Shown here piece by piece: positions 25,924 through 34,698 of a stretch of DNA of 64,000 nucleotides. The position numbers and the translations under genes are program-made. The stretch lies in assembly GCF_900100735.1 (NCBI RefSeq), contig NZ_FNCJ01000014.1:124001-188000 (forward strand), given 5' to 3'. Each line of letters opens with the position of its first letter. The first letter of the stretch is position 1. The notes under the pieces were generated by a model. The model did no database searches. It was not told where the DNA came from and saw only the letters and a program-made list of their open reading frames with translations. Source of the stretch: Paraburkholderia phenazinium (GTDB lineage Bacteria; Pseudomonadota; Gammaproteobacteria; Burkholderiales; Burkholderiaceae).

Positions 25924-26916
25924 TTGCCTGACAAACGAGACCGCACCGGCGCACCCGATGCCCAGCAAGAAACGCCGCCGGCCGCCGTCGCCGTCCCGCC
26001 GGAGATTGGCGACGACGAAGTTGCCGCACTGACGCAAACAACGCTTCATAGCACAGCACGGCTCATCAGCCGTCAGACCCTCACGCAAAGCGGCAATGCG
26101 GTTTTCCGCGTGCAACTGGCCGACGGCCGCAATGTCGCGGTGCGCATGAATCGCCGCGACGGCGCCTTCGGCTTTACCCGCCACAACCTCGATGTCTTGC
26201 GCACACTGGGGCTGCCCGTGCCGCAGGTGCTGGCGTCGGGCGCCGTGCCGCAAGGCGGCGGGTTCATCATACTGGAGTGGGTGCCCGGTCATGATCTGCA
26301 GCACGAACTTGCGCAGATGTCCGAAGCGCAGATGACGCTGCTGGCGCAGACAGTGACGGACTATCAGCGACGCGTGGCAAGCCTGCCGCAAAGCAACGGC
26401 TTCGGCTGGGCGCCGATTGGCCGGCACGCGACCTCGGCGCGCTGGACCGACCTGTTCGGCGCGCCGTCGAACGAGGTGCCGGCGGACGACGCACCCGCGC
26501 TCGATCATATCCGGGCTCGCTTGCGCGCAGTGCGGCGCGCCGTCGAACCCTACTTCGCCGCGCTGCAGCCCACCTGCTTCCTCGACGACCTGACGATCAA
26601 GAATGTGCTCGTCGAGCACGGCGTGCTGTGCGGCATCATCGATCTCGACTTTGTCTGCTATGGCGACCCGCTGATGGCGATCGGCACGACGCTCGCCCAT
26701 ATCGCAGCCGACGTAGGCCACGCCGGCGAGTTCTATGGCGAGGAATTGATCCGCTGCGCGGCTCCCTCGCCCGACGCGTTGCGCGCGATTCACTTCTATA
26801 ACGCACTCTGGACGACCGGGTTCCTGTCCGCCGCCGAAGCTGCGGGACACGTCGCCCGGGCCAAAGAACTCCTGCCGCTCGCGGACAGCGCACTACGCCT
26901 CGCCGAAGCCTCCTGA
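25924..26916 (+). CDS. Aminoglycoside phosphotransferase (APH)-family kinase
   Basis: 330 aa of the APH/choline-kinase fold. FIILEWVPGHDLQHEL is the hinge region. The catalytic loop is atypical: the expected HGDLxxxN is replaced by FLDDLTIKNVLV, which keeps D and N but lacks the HGD. The metal-binding IIDLDFVCYGDPL follows. It is probably a small-molecule or amino-acid-type kinase rather than a resistance enzyme. The start is a TTG with GGTGAG upstream, the first start after an in-frame TGA at 25915. Confidence 0.72.
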   Translation: MPDKRDRTGAPDAQQETPPAAVAVPPEIGDDEVAALTQTTLHSTARLISRQTLTQSGNAVFRVQLADGRNVAVRMNRRDGAFGFTRHNLDVLRTLGLPVPQVLASGAVPQGGGFIILEWVPGHDLQHELAQMSEAQMTLLAQTVTDYQRRVASLPQSNGFGWAPIGRHATSARWTDLFGAPSNEVPADDAPALDHIRARLRAVRRAVEPYFAALQPTCFLDDLTIKNVLVEHGVLCGIIDLDFVCYGDPLMAIGTTLAHIAADVGHAGEFYGEELIRCAAPSPDALRAIHFYNALWTTGFLSAAEAAGHVARAKELLPLADSALRLAEAS

Positions 26917-27008
26917 ATGCCCCAGCGGGCGAGATAACATTTCACACCGGTAGCGCGCTCGCATCAGGCGCTGCGTATTGCGTGCAAGCGCACCGCCGCG
27001 ACCCCGCG

Positions 27009-27830
27009 CTAGCGTGTCTCACGCCGTGGGGCCAAACCATTGACCAGCAACGCCACCGCATGACGGGCAATGTCGTCCGGCGTCAGGCTGCGCCGCACCG
27101 GATCGTTGCGCCACATCTTCGAGGTGGCAAGCGGCAGAATGGTCAAACCGAGCAGCGTGAGAAACACCAGCGACGGCTCCAGATCCGAGTTCAGGCGCCC
27201 CTCTTTCTGCCATTGTTCGATCCGCGCCAATGAGGCTTTGTGATGGTTGTGGCCGAAGCGTTCGTGCATGCGCTGGCGTAACAGGCCGCCCTCGCTGATC
27301 ACCTCGCGCACCCACAACGGCGGGAACCACGGATTGTCCACCGCCACCGCCACCAGCCCTCGCGCCAGTTGCGTAATGGCCGCCACCGGATCGTCCGGAT
27401 ACGCCTCGAACGGCCCGCCCATCGCCGCGCGCAGCGGCAAGAAACGTTCGTCGATCAGCACGTCGAGCAACTGGTCGCGGGTCTTGAAGTAGTAATGCAC
27501 CATCGCCGACGTGAAGCCGGCCTCCCGTGCGATGGCGCCAAGCGTCGTATCGAGGATGCCCTGGCGCGCAAACAGTTCGAGGGCCGCATCGAGCAGGCGG
27601 GTGCGCTGCTCCGGGCCGCGCGTGCTGCCGGACGGCCTGCCGGGACGGCGCGGTGCGGCTGGCGCTGCGGCCTCAGCTGCGGCGGCGGTCGTCTTCTTTG
27701 CGGGCGGCGCCTTCTTTGGCGTGGCGCTCGTCCCTGCGCCCGCCGCGGCCACAGCCTTCGCGCCCGTCGCGCTCGAACGGCGGCGCCCCGCCGTTTTCGG
27801 CAGGCGGGCATCGGACGGTGCAGTGGTCAT
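27009..27830 (-). CDS. TetR-family regulator with Ala/Lys-rich N-terminal tail
   Basis: 273 aa. Residues 1-70 are a low-complexity Ala/Lys/Pro tail (PKKAPPAKKTTAAAAEAAA) resembling histone-like or AlgP tails. The TetR helix-turn-helix follows (RTRLLDAALELFARQGILDTT; AIAREAGFTSAMVHYYF) and then the ligand domain. It is divergent from an EmrB-type MFS exporter, so it likely represses that pump until an inducer binds (inference). An ATTAA-N8-TTAAT dyad lies between the two genes. Confidence 0.88.
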   Translation of the reverse strand: MTTAPSDARLPKTAGRRRSSATGAKAVAAAGAGTSATPKKAPPAKKTTAAAAEAAAPAAPRRPGRPSGSTRGPEQRTRLLDAALELFARQGILDTTLGAIAREAGFTSAMVHYYFKTRDQLLDVLIDERFLPLRAAMGGPFEAYPDDPVAAITQLARGLVAVAVDNPWFPPLWVREVISEGGLLRQRMHERFGHNHHKASLARIEQWQKEGRLNSDLEPSLVFLTLLGLTILPLATSKMWRNDPVRRSLTPDDIARHAVALLVNGLAPRRETR

Positions 27831-27867
27831 GTTCTTTCCAATTGACGAATCGTGAGATGCCGCATAT

Positions 27868-27885
27868 ATTAATCTCCACGTTAAT
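27868..27885. promoter_or_regulatory. Candidate TetR operator
   Basis: A perfect 5-bp inverted repeat ATTAA-N8-TTAAT in an AT-rich patch of the 100-bp divergent region between the TetR and MFS genes. An overlapping palindrome TTAATTAA follows. Size and location fit a TetR dimer site. Confidence 0.5.
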
Positions 27886-27930
27886 TAATTTCAATAAGTA
27901 CTCTCCCCCGGCCAACAGGTCCCCCAGTCC

Positions 27931-29439
27931 ATGGATCAACCTACCACTACTGCGGGTGAACTCGCGAGTGCGCCACAGCACCCGCCGATTCGCCTGCTCT
28001 TCCCAGCCCTGCTGCTGGTGATGCTGCTCGCGGCGCTCGACCAGACCATCGTCTCGACGGCGCTGCCCACCATCGTCGGCGAGCTCGGCGGGCTCAACAA
28101 CCTGTCGTGGGTGGTCACCGCCTACCTGCTGACCTCCACCATCGTCGTGCCGCTCTATGGCAAGTTCGGCGACCTGTTCGGCCGCAAGATCGTGCTGCAG
28201 GCGGCCATCGTGCTGTTCCTCGTCGGCTCGGCGCTGTGTGGCATCGCGCAGAACATGACCCAGTTGATCCTGCTGCGCGCGCTGCAGGGGCTCGGCGGCG
28301 GCGGCCTGCTGGTGGTGACCATGGCGGCGATTGCCGACGTGATCCCACCCGCCGAGCGCGGCCGCTTCCAAGGTGTGTTCGGCGGCGTGTTCGGTCTCGC
28401 CACCGTGATCGGTCCCCTGCTCGGCGGCTTTCTGGTCGAGCATCTGTCGTGGCGCTGGATTTTTTACATCAATCTGCCGCTCGGTATCGTCGCACTCGCG
28501 GTGATCGGCGCCGTGTTCAAGCCGCACACCGCCCATATCAAGCACACCATCGACTACATGGGCGCGGCGTTCCTTGCTGGTGCACTCACCTGCATCATCC
28601 TGTTCACAAGCCAGGGCGGCACGATCCTGCCGTGGTCGTCGCCGCAGTTGTGGTTCACACTCGTCATGGGTCTCGTCTGCATTGGCGGCTTCATCTACGA
28701 AGAACAGCGCGCGGCCGAACCCATCATGCCGCTCGAACTGTTCCGGCAACGCACCTTCTTGCTGAGCAGCCTGATCGGCTTCATTATCGGCGTTTCGCTG
28801 TTCGGCTCGGTCACCTTCATTCCGCTCTACCTGCAGGTCGTCAAGGGGTCGACGCCTTCGGAAGCCGGCATGCAGATGCTGCCGATGATGGGCGGGCTGC
28901 TGGTGATGTCGGTGATTACCGGGCGCGTCATCAGCAAGATCGGTAAATACCGCATGTTCCCGATCGGCGGCACCTTCCTCGTCTGCGTGGCGATGACGCT
29001 GCTGGCGCGCCTGCAGATCTCCACGCCGATTCATGTGATGTATCTGTACATGGGCATCCTGGGTCTCGGCCTCGGCATGGTGATGCAAGTGCTGATTCTC
29101 GCGGTGCAAAACACCGTCGAATTCAAACATATGGGCGTGGCGACCTCGGGCGCTACATTGTTCCGCTCGATCGGTGGTTCCGTCGGTGTTGCGGCCTTCG
29201 GCGCCGTGTTTTCAAACGGGCTCGCTGCGCGCCTGCAAACCTTGATTCCGCCCGACACTGAATTGCCGCACGCGCTGGGACCGGCGGCGATTCACCAGTT
29301 GCCCACTGCGCTGCGTGACGACTATCTGCAGGCCTTTGCCGGCGCCTTGCATACGGTGTATCTCTCAGCCGCCTGTGTGGTTGTGCTGGCGTTCGCGCTT
29401 GCCTGGCTGCTCAAGGATCATCCCCTGCGCAAGCATTGA
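27931..29439 (+). CDS. MFS multidrug exporter, DHA2 (EmrB/QacA) family
   Basis: 502 aa, a length typical of 14-helix drug:H+ antiporters. Motif A appears as YGKFGDLFGRK, motif C in GVFGLATVIGPLLGGFLVE, and the conserved LDQTIVSTALPTI is in helix 1. No membrane-fusion partner (EmrA) is adjacent. The divergent TetR gene implies substrate-induced expression. Confidence 0.93.
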   Translation: MDQPTTTAGELASAPQHPPIRLLFPALLLVMLLAALDQTIVSTALPTIVGELGGLNNLSWVVTAYLLTSTIVVPLYGKFGDLFGRKIVLQAAIVLFLVGSALCGIAQNMTQLILLRALQGLGGGGLLVVTMAAIADVIPPAERGRFQGVFGGVFGLATVIGPLLGGFLVEHLSWRWIFYINLPLGIVALAVIGAVFKPHTAHIKHTIDYMGAAFLAGALTCIILFTSQGGTILPWSSPQLWFTLVMGLVCIGGFIYEEQRAAEPIMPLELFRQRTFLLSSLIGFIIGVSLFGSVTFIPLYLQVVKGSTPSEAGMQMLPMMGGLLVMSVITGRVISKIGKYRMFPIGGTFLVCVAMTLLARLQISTPIHVMYLYMGILGLGLGMVMQVLILAVQNTVEFKHMGVATSGATLFRSIGGSVGVAAFGAVFSNGLAARLQTLIPPDTELPHALGPAAIHQLPTALRDDYLQAFAGALHTVYLSAACVVVLAFALAWLLKDHPLRKH

Positions 29440-29805
29440 AATCCGCGCTTCGCGAGCGCTGCATGTCCTTGCGGCGTCTCGTGAAGCGTTTCATCCGATC
29501 AATCCGCCTGCCGGCGCGCACATGCCGGCGCTCTGCAAAAAATCTCCCTTCCGTTCGTTCTGCCGAAGGGTGCAGCGTTTCGCTCTGCCGCCAATGTGTT
29601 GTCGCACACGCGGTAGGTATGAACGTCGATTGACGTTCACTCCGAAAGCTCACATATTGTCCATGGCAGCGCCGCAATTTTTTAGCGTTGCAAGCGCTGC
29701 TCTCCAGCGCATGTGGATCGCGATTCGCGCAGCGGGAACTGGCTGCCTTGACCTCGATCCGGAGCATGCCGTAACGGCATAGCCTATCGCAGGTGGGTTC
29801 ACAGC
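29440..29805. other. Intergenic region with a perfect 7-bp dyad
   Basis: About 366 bp without a supported gene. It holds GAACGTC-GATT-GACGTTC (29621-29638), a perfect inverted repeat without a T-run that could be an operator or small hairpin for the downstream zinc-ribbon gene. Nothing else is evident. Confidence 0.4.
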
Positions 29806-30855
29806 ATGTCCACCCAGAGCACTTCAGGCCAGAGTTTCCCAGCGCCGTGCAAGCGCTGCGGCGGAGCGTTGTACCAGCCCGCCGACTTGTGCCCTTACTG
29901 CGGCGCACCCCATCCGCTCGCCGCGCCCGCCCATGCCCGTTTCCCCGGTGCCGACGGACCGCTGCACCGGCCGGTTGCCGCGGACGGCCACGGCGAGCCG
30001 GCCACACCGAATCTGGCCTCGCCGGATACGCCGATTCCTCCGCTCAGCCATCTGCCGCTCGGCACGCCGGTTGGCTCACGATGGCTGCTCACACGCGGAC
30101 TGATCGCGCTTGGCGTCCTCATACTAGCTTATGGCGCATATTCACTGCTGGGCGATCATCACACGGCCCCAGCCGCATACGATGAGCAGGACACCAAATC
30201 AACGACCGGCACCATCGCCCCCTACACGCCACAGCCCGCAGCGAATGGCGCGGCCGGCGCACACGCCGCCAACCGGTCCGCCGCAACCCCACCGGCCGTG
30301 GTTCAACCGGTCGTCGTGCCGCATTACCGCGATCTCGCCGAAAGTCTGCACGCGGCGCGCGCTCACGAGGACGCGCACGATCTGTCCGGCGCGCAAGCCG
30401 CTGTCAACGCCGCGTTCCTGATGGAACCCGATAGCGCCGACGCGAAGACGATCCAGCAGGAGCTGACGCCGCTCGAGCAGCGCCGCGATGCCGCGTTGCA
30501 AACGGCCCAGGTCTGCATCAAGGACCATTTGTGGAACTGCGTGGCGCATAGCGCCAGCGACGCCCTCGCCATCGACAACGGCAGCCCCGAAGCCAAAACG
30601 CTGTTGCAACAGGCGATCGTCCAGACCGGTTGGGCGCCGCTCGGCAGCCATAACACGCCGGTCGCGCGTAACGCCCAGGTGCCGCAACCCCCGCCGTCCT
30701 CGCAAGCCGCGCCCTTCGTTACCGCAAAGCCGGCCGCCCCCGCGCCTGGCAGCCTTGACGCGCAAGCGCGGGCCATCGCGCAATCGGGCTGGCGAAATGC
30801 GCCGGCCGCCGGTACGGCCGCGACGCCCGCATCGGGTGCGCCGCCGGCGCATTGA
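29806..30855 (+). CDS. Zinc-ribbon single-pass membrane protein of unknown function
   Basis: 349 aa. An N-terminal zinc ribbon (C15-x2-C18 and C29-x2-C32: CKRCGGALYQPADLCPYCG) is followed by a Pro-rich linker, one transmembrane helix (about 97-117, LIALGVLILAYGAYSLL) and a soluble domain with TPR-like helical pairs (about 175-275) containing two cysteines, then a Pro/Ala-rich tail. The topology would put the ribbon in the cytoplasm and the helical part outside. I do not recognise a named family and no function is assigned. Confidence 0.75.
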   Translation: MSTQSTSGQSFPAPCKRCGGALYQPADLCPYCGAPHPLAAPAHARFPGADGPLHRPVAADGHGEPATPNLASPDTPIPPLSHLPLGTPVGSRWLLTRGLIALGVLILAYGAYSLLGDHHTAPAAYDEQDTKSTTGTIAPYTPQPAANGAAGAHAANRSAATPPAVVQPVVVPHYRDLAESLHAARAHEDAHDLSGAQAAVNAAFLMEPDSADAKTIQQELTPLEQRRDAALQTAQVCIKDHLWNCVAHSASDALAIDNGSPEAKTLLQQAIVQTGWAPLGSHNTPVARNAQVPQPPPSSQAAPFVTAKPAAPAPGSLDAQARAIAQSGWRNAPAAGTAATPASGAPPAH

Positions 30856-30999
30856 GCAGGCCCCGGCCCAAGCAGTCGAAAGCAGTCTTTAGGCATCTCG
30901 CAAGACGCAAGACCTTGAAGTTGAACCATTGATTCGCCGACGCTTCGCGCGGCTCGCCGTGCGAAGCCCGTTCAAACCAGACCAATAGGTGGAAAGACC

Positions 31000-32076
31000 A
31001 TGCTCAAGACAATTCTGGCGGGGTGGCTCGGGCTGATGCTGGCATCGTCGATCGCGCTGGCCGATTCTGCGCACTACAAGATCGTCACCGGCCCCGAACG
31101 CGGCACGTACATCCAGATCGGCGCGGATCTGGCGAAATGGGTCGCCGAGCCGGCGGGCATCGATCTCGATGTGATGGCATCGAAGGGCTCGGCGGAGAAT
31201 GTTCAGCGCCTGCGGTACGAACCGGGCGTGAAGCTCGCCCTGGTGCAGTCCGACGTGTATCAGGCCTATGTGGACATGGCCAACGCCGGCAATAGCGATG
31301 CCGGTCAGGCGATCCGTCCTTTGCGGCTCATCATGCCGCTCTACGACGAGGAGATCAATTTCGTCGTACGGGCCGACTCGCCGCTCAAGACCATCAATGA
31401 GATCAAGGACAAGAACATCAGCGTCGGCCTGCTCGGCAGCGGCACGGCGCAGTCCGCCAACACGATTTATCACCTGATGTTCGGCGAGCCGATTGCCGAT
31501 CAGAACGCCCAGCACCTCAGCAACGAGGACGCACTCGCCGCGCTGATCGTCAAGAAGGTCGATGTGGCGGTGATCGTGGTCGGCCAGCCCGCCAAGCTGT
31601 TCACCGACATGAACCCGGAGTTGCTACAGCAGCTCCGCTTGCTGCGGGTCGATCCCAATGTCCCCGAAACGGCGCGAGCAAAGCAGACCTATTTCCCAGC
31701 GACGATTCACACCGCCAGCTATCCGAACTGGTTGAAGGACGACGTGCCGACCTTCACCGTTAAGGCCTTTCTCGTCACCTACGATTACGGGCTGCGCGAT
31801 ACGGTTGTCAATCTCGATCGTTTTGCCGATTCCTTGTGTACCAATTTCGACAACCTGCAGGAGCACGGTCATCCCAAGTGGAAGCAGGTGAAGATGGAGC
31901 TGCCGAGTCTCGGCAAAGGGTGGCAATACTATGCGCCGGTGGAGAAACATCTGCGCGCCTGCGTCGCCCGCCGTACTGCGGGGATGACAACCGCGGCGCC
32001 CGCGCAAACCGCCGACAAGACGCCGTCGAAGTCGAATTGCACGGACGAAGCGCGGGTGCTGATGCTGTGTAAGTGA
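31000..32076 (+). CDS. TAXI-family TRAP-type solute-binding protein
   Basis: 358 aa periplasmic binding protein with a signal peptide (LMLASSIALA) and TAXI features (TGPERGTYIQIGADLAKWV; ASKGSAENVQRL). TAXI proteins normally work with a fused 4TM-12TM TRAP permease, but none is adjacent, so this is an orphan receptor or a sensor component. The C-terminus adds a Cys-containing extension (SNCTDEARVLMLCK) beyond the usual fold. The upstream GGTGGAAAG gives a good ribosome-binding site. Confidence 0.85.
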   Translation: MLKTILAGWLGLMLASSIALADSAHYKIVTGPERGTYIQIGADLAKWVAEPAGIDLDVMASKGSAENVQRLRYEPGVKLALVQSDVYQAYVDMANAGNSDAGQAIRPLRLIMPLYDEEINFVVRADSPLKTINEIKDKNISVGLLGSGTAQSANTIYHLMFGEPIADQNAQHLSNEDALAALIVKKVDVAVIVVGQPAKLFTDMNPELLQQLRLLRVDPNVPETARAKQTYFPATIHTASYPNWLKDDVPTFTVKAFLVTYDYGLRDTVVNLDRFADSLCTNFDNLQEHGHPKWKQVKMELPSLGKGWQYYAPVEKHLRACVARRTAGMTTAAPAQTADKTPSKSNCTDEARVLMLCK

Positions 32077-32169
32077 GCGGGGCGGCACGTGGGGCGCCCA
32101 GTGCGGCGGTTAGTGTGACGCCCAGTGCAGTTGCTGCTGGCACCGCGGCCGCACGCACCGCCCTTCGCA

Positions 32170-33600
32170 TCAAGCGTGCGTCTGCGCGAGCTCCATGGCG
32201 CGCAGCAGCGCCTCGTAGGCTTTCGGCCGGTTGCACTGCGAGACGTTGAAGCGCAAATACCCCGCCGCCGACTGTGCGACGCTGAACACATTGCCCGGCG
32301 CCAGCACGACATTGCCGGCCAGCGCGTGGCGGGCAATCCCGGTTGCGTCCAGCCCATCCGGCAGCCGCGCCCAGACGAACATGCCGGCGCGCGGCCGGGT
32401 CCACACTTCCAGTCCCGCTTGCGTCAGACGCCGGATGGTCTCGCCCATCGCATCCGCGAGTTTCGCCCTGAGCCCTTCGAGATGCCGCCGGTAAGTGCCG
32501 TCCACCAGCAGGCGATGCACGACGCTCGCCGCCAGTTGCCCGTTGCCGAAGGTAGTGGCGAGCTTCAGGTCGATCAGCGACTCGATCCAGTCCGGGCGCG
32601 CAGCGATAAAACCGCAGCGCACCGCCGCCGACAGCGTCTTCGAAAAGCTCCCGATCGTCACCACCCGCGCGAGTCCATCGAAGGCGGCCAGACGCGGCGC
32701 AGCTTCATCCTCGAAGTCGGCGAAGATATCGTCCTCGACGATCAGCAGATTGTGCTCGCCGGCCAGCTTCAGCAGACGATGCGCGACCGCTGGCGCCAGC
32801 GTCGCGCCGGTGGGATTGTGGATGGCCGAGTTCGTCACATAGAGGCGCGGCCGATGCTCGACGAGCGCCCGCTCGAAAGCGGCGAGATCCGGCCCGTTCG
32901 GCGTATAGGGCACGCTGACGATGCGGGCCCGGTGCGCCCGCAGCAAGGCCTGGAAGTTGAAATAGCACGGATCGTCGATCAGCACGGTGTCGCCCGGCTC
33001 GAGCAGGAAGCGGCACACGAGGTCGAGCGCGTGGGTGCCGCCGTCGGTCAGGATGATCTGCTCGGGCGGGGCATCGACGCCATGCTGGGCGAGCCGCCAG
33101 GCGAGTTGCTGCCGCAGCGCGGGGAGACCCGGCGGCGTGGCGTAATCGGCGAGCGGCGCGTGCGGGTCGCGCGCCACCGCGCGCAGCGCCCGCCGTACGC
33201 CGTCTTCCGGCAGCCATGCCGCCGGCAGCCAGCCGCAACCAGGCTTCAGCACCTTCTGCCCTGCTTCGAGCGACTGCCGCGTGAGCCATAGCGGATCGAC
33301 CGCCCGGTCGAGGCGCGGCCCGAGATCGGCCAGCGCGAGCGGCGGCGCGTGGCCGGAGACGAAAAACCCGGAGCCGCGCCGGGCGACGATCGCGCCCTCC
33401 GCGACGAGCCGCTCATACGCCTCGACTACCGTCGATTTCGACACGCCGAGCGTGTCCGTCATCACCCGGATCGACGGCACGCGCGCGCCCGGCATCAGCG
33501 CGCGGCTCGCGATGCGCTCGCGCAAGGCGTCCATCACCACCTGTACCCGGGTGCGCGCGACCCCATGGCTGTCCCGATTGTCTCTACTCGCTTCCGCCAT
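32170..33600 (-). CDS. MocR-type regulator (GntR HTH fused to class I aminotransferase)
   Basis: 476 aa. An N-terminal GntR winged helix (PSIRVMTDTLGVSKSTVVEAYERL, about 40-65) is fused to a fold-type I aminotransferase domain. The PLP-binding lysine is in GSFSKTLSAAVRCGF and NSAIHNPTGATL is the family NPTG site. MocR proteins (GabR, PdxR, TauR) regulate amino-acid, vitamin B6 or taurine genes. It is divergent from an EamA exporter, its likely target (inference). Repeated GTAC half-sites fill the shared promoter. Confidence 0.92.
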   Translation of the reverse strand: MAEASRDNRDSHGVARTRVQVVMDALRERIASRALMPGARVPSIRVMTDTLGVSKSTVVEAYERLVAEGAIVARRGSGFFVSGHAPPLALADLGPRLDRAVDPLWLTRQSLEAGQKVLKPGCGWLPAAWLPEDGVRRALRAVARDPHAPLADYATPPGLPALRQQLAWRLAQHGVDAPPEQIILTDGGTHALDLVCRFLLEPGDTVLIDDPCYFNFQALLRAHRARIVSVPYTPNGPDLAAFERALVEHRPRLYVTNSAIHNPTGATLAPAVAHRLLKLAGEHNLLIVEDDIFADFEDEAAPRLAAFDGLARVVTIGSFSKTLSAAVRCGFIAARPDWIESLIDLKLATTFGNGQLAASVVHRLLVDGTYRRHLEGLRAKLADAMGETIRRLTQAGLEVWTRPRAGMFVWARLPDGLDATGIARHALAGNVVLAPGNVFSVAQSAAGYLRFNVSQCNRPKAYEALLRAMELAQTHA

Positions 33601-33643
33601 CTGTACTGCTCCACGTTCGGTACAGTTTGCACAAATTGTACTG
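33601..33643. promoter_or_regulatory. Candidate MocR operator with three half-sites
   Basis: CTGTAC (33601-33606) and GTACAG (33620-33625) form a perfect 6-bp dyad with 13-bp spacing, and a third element TGTACTG (33637-33643) repeats the first half-site. The region starts right at the MocR start codon and faces the EamA gene. Multiple half-sites are usual for MocR operators. Confidence 0.6.
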
Positions 33644-33699
33644 ATCCGTAGCTTACACTTTTAGCCGTCGCGGAGGATGCTGAGCGTTTTATCCCGCTC

Positions 33700-34614
33700 A
33701 TGGAAATCTCGATGCAAACCTCCACCAACGGCCGGGCCGCGAACGGCTGGATCAGCGGTCTGCTAGGCGTGCTGATCTTCAGCGGCTCGCTGCCGGCCAC
33801 CCGGATCGCTGTGCAGGGACTCGATCCGATCTTTCTGACCGTCGCGCGCGCGACGATTGCCGGTACGCTCGGGCTCATCCTGCTGCTGGTGTTTCGCGAA
33901 ACCCGGCCCGCGCGGCGCGATCTGGTACCGCTCGTGGTCGTCGCGCTCGGCGTGGTGGTCGGTTTTCCCTTGCTGACTGCGCTCGCCTTGCGCCATGTCA
34001 CCTCGGCGCATGCGGTCGTGTTTATCGGTTTGTTGCCGCTCTCGACCGCGATCTTCGGCGTGCTGCGTGGTGGCGAGCGTCCGCAACCGGCGTTCTGGCT
34101 GTTTTCGGCGCTCGGCAGTTGCGCGGTGGTCGCCTTTGCCATGCGCAACGGGGTCAATGCATCGCCGCTCGGCGACTGCTTGATGCTCGCCGCGATCGTT
34201 GTCTGCGGACTCGGCTATGTGGAAGGCGCACGGCTTTCCCGGCACCTCGGCGGCTGGCAGGTGATCTCGTGGGCGCTGGTCTTGTCGCTGCCGGTGATGC
34301 TGCCGCTTACCTGGTGGGCACGGCCTGCTTCGTTTGAAGGCGTCAGCCAGGCCGCGCTGTGGGGGCTCGCCTATGTCTCGCTCTTCAGCATGCTGATCGG
34401 CTTCGTGTTCTGGTATCGCGGCCTCGCGCTGGGCGGAATTGCCAGCGTCGGACAGTTGCAGTTGCTGCAGCCGTTTTTTGGGCTGGTGCTCGCTGGCCTC
34501 CTGCTGCACGAGCAGGTGCCGCCGGTGATGATCGTGGTCACCGTGATCGTGGTGGCGTGTGTCGCGGGGGCAAGGCGGTTTGCGCGGACCGTGCCGGTGC
34601 GGCAGGCCGGTTAG
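33700..34614 (+). CDS. EamA/DMT-family exporter
   Basis: 304 aa inner-membrane transporter with about ten predicted helices in two EamA repeats (ILIF-like SGSLPATRIAVQGLDPIFLTVARA; second repeat near IGFVFWYRGLALGGIASVGQLQLLQPF). EamA proteins commonly export amino acids or metabolites. It is divergent from a MocR regulator. The start may be 33700 or the ATG at 33712, which has a GGAA element in front. Confidence 0.88.
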   Translation: MEISMQTSTNGRAANGWISGLLGVLIFSGSLPATRIAVQGLDPIFLTVARATIAGTLGLILLLVFRETRPARRDLVPLVVVALGVVVGFPLLTALALRHVTSAHAVVFIGLLPLSTAIFGVLRGGERPQPAFWLFSALGSCAVVAFAMRNGVNASPLGDCLMLAAIVVCGLGYVEGARLSRHLGGWQVISWALVLSLPVMLPLTWWARPASFEGVSQAALWGLAYVSLFSMLIGFVFWYRGLALGGIASVGQLQLLQPFFGLVLAGLLLHEQVPPVMIVVTVIVVACVAGARRFARTVPVRQAG

Positions 34615-34698
34615 CGGCGTGCGAGCGGGGTGAGCCGCTCGCGCAGCGCACCGCCCTCTGCGGCGGCCTACCCTCTGCCGCTCTCTGCCAGCCCCACC

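Noticed and set aside
27673..29130. A 485-codon minus-strand frame opposite the MFS exporter
   Set aside because: It is rich in His, Arg, Gln and Asp from reversed hydrophobic codons, a typical shadow of a membrane protein gene.
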